In this document: in pieces, positions 58,620-64,000 of the stretch
Layout: the number at the start of each line of letters is the position of its first letter
How positions within the stretch are numbered: position 1 is the stretch's first letter
Origin: Cycas panzhihuaensis
Lineage: Eukaryota; Cycadophyta
Length of the DNA: 64,000 bases
Assembly: GCA_023213395.1 (NCBI GenBank)
Contig: CM041465.1
Location: forward strand, 186,875,741-186,939,740
Direction: 5' to 3'
Position numbers and translations under genes: made by a program
Notes under the pieces: model-generated
Seen by the model: the letters and a program-made list of their open reading frames with translations, nothing else
Databases searched by the model: none
What the model was told of the DNA's origin: nothing

Positions 58620-59240
58620 TTATCATGATGTCCTCATTCCTCTCATTAATTTCCAACTTTTATCTTCGAAATGAACCAACATTTATACTTTTCATACTTA
58701 GTTTTTTTCCTCTCATTTTCTTCCACCTTCCAATTTTTTCTATTTTTTCCCTCATCACCTTTATCACTTATCACCCATGCTTCAAACTTCATTTCCTATC
58801 TCTCCCTCTCCTACCCATACAAAATGTCCATCATACTAAACTCACGTCGATTACCTCTCCATCTCCTTCATAAACTACCTTATTAAATCCATGCTTACCT
58901 ATAACACCCTATTCCTATCTTACCATAATCCCACCATGTAATTTTCATCACCCCTAATCACCTCACACTCAAGTTCCATTCCCTACATACTCTCTTACCC
59001 CTTATGTTTTCTCTAATTCCCTATGCTTCTCATCTCTTAATCCCCAACCTAAGCTACATTCTCCCCTATCATCCCATCTTCCCTCTAAACTCCTTTCCCA
59101 TATAGGATGTCCATTGTACCAACCAACTTGATTCCCATTTACTATGTACCCATCTTATATGTTTATATCTAAACTCTTCATTTCCATGACACCTCCATCA
59201 TATTCCTTGTTTCTTATCCATTATTCATGTTAACTTCATT
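58620..59240 (+). other. G-poor, C/T-rich tract
   Basis: About 600 bp in which C and T dominate and G is almost absent on the plus strand. Open frames across it are low-complexity Ser/Leu/Phe/Pro text and are not taken as genes. Confidence 0.7.
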
Positions 59241-59864
59241 TCCATGTCCCTAAGCAATTTTCACTATTTAATGGTGAATCCTTACAAATACAATATGAAA
59301 GTAGCATATAAGATCTCAAGCAAGATGAAACCATAACTCAAAGGCCCCATGATCTATAAAATGCATGGAATGTTATTTCAATACCACAAGATCCTAATAG
59401 TGTCCAAAGGCTAGACATAAAGAAGAAAGATATAAATCTTTCTGCAATAAAGGTTACTTTATAAGAGAGACAAGTTCCAAAAGGTAAGTACATCCCACTA
59501 GCAAGACATCACATGGAAACAAAGTTACAAGGCATGGTAGTATCAACATAAGAATATCTACATGTACTTTTAAATCATTTAAAACCTTGAATACAATAAT
59601 ATATAAGCAATAACCAATCTCAAGAGATGACCCATGGTATTCATTAAAGCTTAAATTTGAAAATGCTTTGAGGAAGAAGCATGTCAAAAAGGGAGAAATT
59701 GTCATATGTTGTGAATGATCGATTTATGACCAAGGTGATAAAGCGAAACCAACCCTTAAATACATGCACAAAGTTTCAATACAAAGCAAATCATAGTGAA
59801 AACATCATCTACCTATATCCATACTTTGAGGGCAAAGCATATTGAAAATAGGAGAAAAGTATTA
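59241..59864 (+). other. End of LTR-9 internal DNA
   Basis: No coding recognised. Purine-rich 'taggagaaaag' near 59850-59860 may be the polypurine tract. Confidence 0.45.
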
Positions 59865-60566
59865 TGTATCGGTACTTCTAAATAAACCAGGACACCTTTC
59901 AAAATGAAAAAATATTGAATATTTTATAATTATGGTATTGAAATAGATACAATTAAGTTATACAACATGGACATTAGCATAGAGTTTCTTATTGGCTCTA
60001 AAATGAGTGATCATGGAGCCCAAAATAGACATCAAATAAAGAAGTTATAACTATCTAAATTTTGTAACCCTAAATGCAAATTATTAGAGGTTGCTTTTAA
60101 GGACAACTTAGCCTAAAATATTTTATGAAAAATAAATGTGAAACCTATATAACGAGTGGTTAGGTTATTTAAAATATTATATTTTTGAATTTCATTTGTT
60201 TCTTCACTCTTTTGAGGGGAGTCTTTATTGGTGAAACTCTCTTGCCTTAAAGAGAAACAAGTTTTTATAAAGAGATATCAGTTTTTATGCAAGACTCCTA
60301 TGAAAACTTCGTGAAAGACTCTTAAGAAGCTTTGTAATAAAAATAAACTTGAATGTCATTTCATGCTTTACTGTGAAGTTATCATATTTGTTATTATTTC
60401 CTTTTTTAATGCATTATAATTGATATTATACTAATATTTCTTTTCAATGCACTTTGAAGTGGTTATAGACATTCCTTTGATCCAATATTTTGGTATTTGT
60501 TAGTACTTGAGCATTTATATTGTTGTTTACTGTTGGAATCAGTGAACAACCTTGTGAAGTCTGGCA
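59865..60566 (+). repeat. 3' LTR of LTR-9 (702 bp)
   Basis: It starts TGTATCGG and ends GTCTGGCA. Partner of 54943-55642. Confidence 0.8.
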
Positions 60567-60689
60567 TAAGAAACAGAAGAACCACTAGACAATTTAAGTT
60601 TAGGCCTAATACGTTAAGGGGAACAACACACATTAATGATAACTCCAAAAAGTGAAAAAGATGAAAAAATAATAACTTTTCACAATTAA

Positions 60690-63600
60690 AATACAGACTA
60701 AAAAGAGGTAGGTTGATATAGTTTTTGACCCTAGTAGTTAAAAGAACTTAATATCAAAAGTCATTGTTAAGGTACCATATTTGACGACTAAGGAACACCG
60801 TAACCCATACACTTTATAATGCGTTAATAAGGGTACTAAAGAAAAGGTTACTAAGCAATGCTAATTTACGCTCTCCATCTCAAGAAAATATAATGATAAA
60901 CTTTAATGTGCCGCAATGCCACTAGATATGTGTGGAGTTTATTTTGGGCAATTCACATATTTGGGATAGAGATAGCGTGTATTGACATAAGCTTAATCAA
61001 TACAAATTAATTAACAATGGAAGAGCTTAAACTATAAATGCATAAAAGAAGTTAACTACCTTATTGTTCATATTTGAAGCCCAAACCAAGTAACAGGTGA
61101 ATGTTGCTTAGAAATTTATGTTGTTAGTAACGAAGCCAAGGACAAATCATGAAGAAGTGGAAAGCAGGTCATTGCTTATTGTTATTGAAATAGAATAGCA
61201 ATAGAAATAATTTGCCAATGTGTTAACACGGTATAAAGATGTCTTCAAGAAACTCGTTGAATTAGCACCACAAAGGCCTATCTTTCATGACATTGAATTA
61301 TAGTCCAAAGTGGTGTTACCCAATGCCCCATTGTATAGGATATCAATACTTAAAAACTTGGAAATTAAAATTTAGCTTGAAAAACTCATCCAAAAAAGAC
61401 ATACACAACTTAATTGAACACCATGTGGATCTCCAATTGTCTTAATGCCAAAGAAAGATGGCTCTCAACAAATGTGCCTAGATCATCAAACTTTAAATAA
61501 GGCTAGGATTAAAAATAGATATCCTTTACCATGCATTGTGAATATGATTGACCAACTCTAGGGAGCTAAATATTTCAATAAAATTGACCTGAAATTAGAA
61601 TATCACCAAATTCAAGTGCAAAAAGTAAGTGCTTGTAAGACAATACTGAAAACCATGCACAGTTCATATGAGTGGTTGGTAATGTCGTTTGGGATGTTCA
61701 CAACCTCTGACACCTTTATGAGACCTATGAATGATGATATACACCTATATCTAAATGAAATTGTAATTGTCTACCTAGACAATATTATAATCTTTAGTAA
61801 ATATTGGTTGAAACATGTACAACATAGTAAAGTAATATTACTACTACTACAATAGCATAAATTACAAGCCAATATTTTAAAATTTGATTTTGCTATGAAA
61901 TCCTCGATATGCCTAGGGTACCTGATAGATGCAAGTGGATTGCATACTAGCCCAACAAAAAGAAGTATTATTCCATATTGCCCAACCACCAAGAAATGTT
62001 ATTAAACTTAAAAACTTCCTAAGTATGACTAATTATTGAAGGAAATTCATTTGCAAAATATGTTGATATTATACCTCCACTAAATAATCTGTTAAAAAAT
62101 ACTACAACATTTTGTTGAAAAAATAATCATCAAAAGACCTTTGAAAAGCTAAAGGGAAAGGGCACTATTGCATTAGTCTTAACCCTACGCAATGTTAGAC
62201 AAGCATTTGACATAGAAGCAAATGCCTCGACAATAGTAACAGGAATGTCATGATTGTGACAAGGACAACCAATCACTTATCATTCTAAAACCTTTTCAAG
62301 GACAATTCTAAATTTCTCCACTTATTATAAAGAGATGCATGCACTAGACCAAGCAATAAAACAATGGAGACACTACTTACGAAAAAAAGAAACAATCATC
62401 CATACCAACTATCAACTTACAATATTTGTAGACTCAATGAAAACTATAGAATAGCCAACATCTAAGATGGGCTAGTTATTTGCAACAATTTAACCTTGTA
62501 ATAAAGTACAAAAAAGGGGTGCAAAATAAAATAGCAAAATTACTTTCTCATTCACAAATACTTAATTCAAACTCCATGGTAGAATTACAATGTTTTCAAT
62601 TTGAAGAATCCAAAGAGCTATATGCTATAAATAATAACTTTGGCATAGTCATGCCAACTTTGAAAAACTTGACATGTCTTAAAAACAAATCTTATAAAGA
62701 CTATTGGAGAAAGAATAGGCTATTATACAAATTACTTTAAGTGTGCCACAATTAAGTTATGGGAACCAATTAATCCAAAAGGGCCATCATTGAATATAGT
62801 CTAACAATTTAGAGTTCAAAAGACTTTCAACAACTTACAAAGATACTTCTATTAGCCCAAGATGGTTGTAGAAGTTAAGATATTTATTAAAGGTTGTGCA
62901 TTATGCAACATATCAAAACCTACCAATCAAAAGTTGGGACCATACATGCCTCCCCTAGTACCAACTAAGCCTTGGAAATCTACATCCATAGACTTTTTGA
63001 GGGGTCTACCAACTCCTGAAAAACAAAATGATTACCTATTTGTGATAGTTGACAAATTGAACAAAATGACAATACTTATAAAAATACACTAATTAGGCAA
63101 CAAATTGCAAATTTATTGTTCTCCCATGCATGGGTACAATTTGGATTACCCAAGCCCATTATCTTAGCCCAAGATATTTGATTCTCGCACCATTTTTGGA
63201 CCACATTGTGGACTATAATGGACACCTGATTAAAAAGAGGATGGTCAAACTAAGGTAGTAAATTGAGCTATAGTACAATTGATTCATATGTATAACCATA
63301 ATCATATGTGGATTTGGCATGATGTCATCCCTTACAACATTGTTATAATCAAGCAATATATAGCAGTTTAACGCAAAAGTCTCCACTTGAAGTTAGTTTG
63401 GAATTTCAACTACATACAATTTGGAGCTTGTTTTGTCATCACTAGAGCCTAAACTTGCAAAAGGAACTTAATTTCTAAAACATTCAAGACAAGTGCAAAC
63501 ATAGATACATAATATATTGTTAAAAATACAACAAAGCATGACCAACACCAATGACAACATAACTTCCATGTGGGAGATAAGGTATTGTTACATTTGCCTA

Positions 63601-63970
63601 GTGCATAATTTAAGAAAAAAGATGTGAAAGCTCAAACCATGCATTATAAACCTTTCAAGATAATAGGACAAATTGCTGAAAACGCATTCAAATTAGATCT
63701 ATTGTAGTGCATAAGAATACATCATATTTTTAATGTTAATAGTCTTAAACTATATGAACCTTCAATATTGAATTAGATTGAAGAGGAAATAACCTTAACT
63801 TTGCCTAAAGGGCTCATACTCAAAGATACCAATATACTATAGGTTGACAATATCCTACAAACCAAGTAAAGGAAAACACAAGGACAAGCAAAATTATATA
63901 ACATCAATTAAAATGGGAAAGCACCCTAAGCGAGCAAACTATATAACAAAGATCAAGTAACTATGCACTT
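60690..63970 (+). pseudogene. Gypsy-B Pol: protease, RT, RNase H, integrase, possible chromodomain
   Basis: The protease region has KNLISKVIV near 60755, KVTKQC near 60850 and PLDMCGVYFGQ near 60920, in family order. RT starts near 61240 with a degraded N-terminus. AKYFNKIDLKLEYHQIQV (61566) carries the motif A Asp, and SYEWLVMSFGMF follows. The catalytic box reads YLDN at 61771-61782, losing the second Asp. RNase H is about 62130-62560 (VIKYKKGVQNKIAKLLSH at its end). Integrase: the zinc region ends GCALCNISKPTNQ (62890), the core has STSIDFLRGLP (62980) and LFVIVDKLNKM. The C-terminal domain has HVGDKVLLHLP near 63568 and RIHHIFNVNSLKLYEP near 63710. QVDNIL and KAP text near 63840-63930 suggest a chromodomain. 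The element runs off the window. Confidence 0.82.
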
Positions 63971-64000
63971 CACTGAAGTTTATTGGCAAATGCATGATGA

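Larger units (their letters stand above)
54943..60566 (+). mobile_element. LTR-9: LTR element inserted between Gypsy-B gag and protease
   Basis: Direct repeats of 700 and 702 bp (54943-55642 and 59865-60566) flank a PBS and 4.2 kb of internal DNA. Gypsy-B gag text ends just before it and its protease text resumes after it. The flanks (ataaa before, taaga after) do not form a clean duplication, so the ends may be off by a base or two. No gag-pol was recognised inside; the only coding-like part is the 60-bp repeat at 56614. Confidence 0.78.

Noticed and set aside
58492-58886. Overlapping 60-90 codon frames rich in Ser, Phe and Leu
   Set aside because: They come from the G-poor pyrimidine tract, where stop codons needing G or A are rare; low complexity in all frames.

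Overview
The window is AT-rich plant nuclear DNA made almost entirely of decayed, nested LTR retrotransposons. Plant origin rests on the Ty1/copia and Ty3/gypsy chromovirus-type lineages, primer-binding sites (PBS) matching plant initiator tRNA-Met, and two fragments of typical plant genes: an NPF/NRT1-PTR transporter and a JMJ706-like JmjN/JmjC histone demethylase. The species cannot be named. I see no intact host gene, tRNA, rRNA or CRISPR array. Family names such as Copia-1 or Gypsy-A are local labels.

Layout. (1) 1-17361: an old plus-strand copia element (Copia-6). Its 5' LTR is split by Copia-1 (1-5157) and its leader is split by a gag-only element (LTR-7, 6400-11101). (2) 17362-19582: mostly featureless, with a deleted gypsy pol remnant near 18.7-19.3 kb. 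(3) 19583 to about 33160: Gypsy-A, a chromodomain-bearing element with roughly 1.7 kb LTRs that are themselves built of degenerate repeats. Minus-strand Copia-2 (27285-32423) sits in its 3' LTR with a perfect 5-bp target duplication. (4) 33275-36005: Copia-3, minus strand, gag-protease-integrase only. (5) 37.2-38.76 kb: a GC-richer patch with the NPF and JMJ fragments, followed at once by a PBS and an LTR of a minus-strand element. (6) 38861-39727: a very large compound microsatellite. (7) 40491-41053: a 282-bp tandem duplication. (8) A pair of direct repeats (about 40.95-42.08 and 52.62-53.44 kb), each ending in a 40-bp array of PBS-like units, lies either side of Copia-4 (42780-52036). Copia-4 has minus-strand Copia-5 (45345-49343) in its integrase. 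(9) 53.99-64.0 kb: Gypsy-B, split between gag and protease by LTR-9 (54943-60566). LTR-9 carries a 60-bp coding tandem repeat, a triple-hairpin GC island and a G-poor tract.

Nothing here works as an operon or pathway. The biology is insertion history and decay: five nested insertions, four LTR pairs with matching or near-matching target duplications, and loss of catalytic residues in most reverse transcriptases. The most unusual items are the two unrelated host-gene fragments abutting an LTR/PBS junction, the PBS-like 40-bp array, the 60-bp coding repeat and the triple-hairpin GC island. All protein-family calls come from reading translations by eye; no database search was run.
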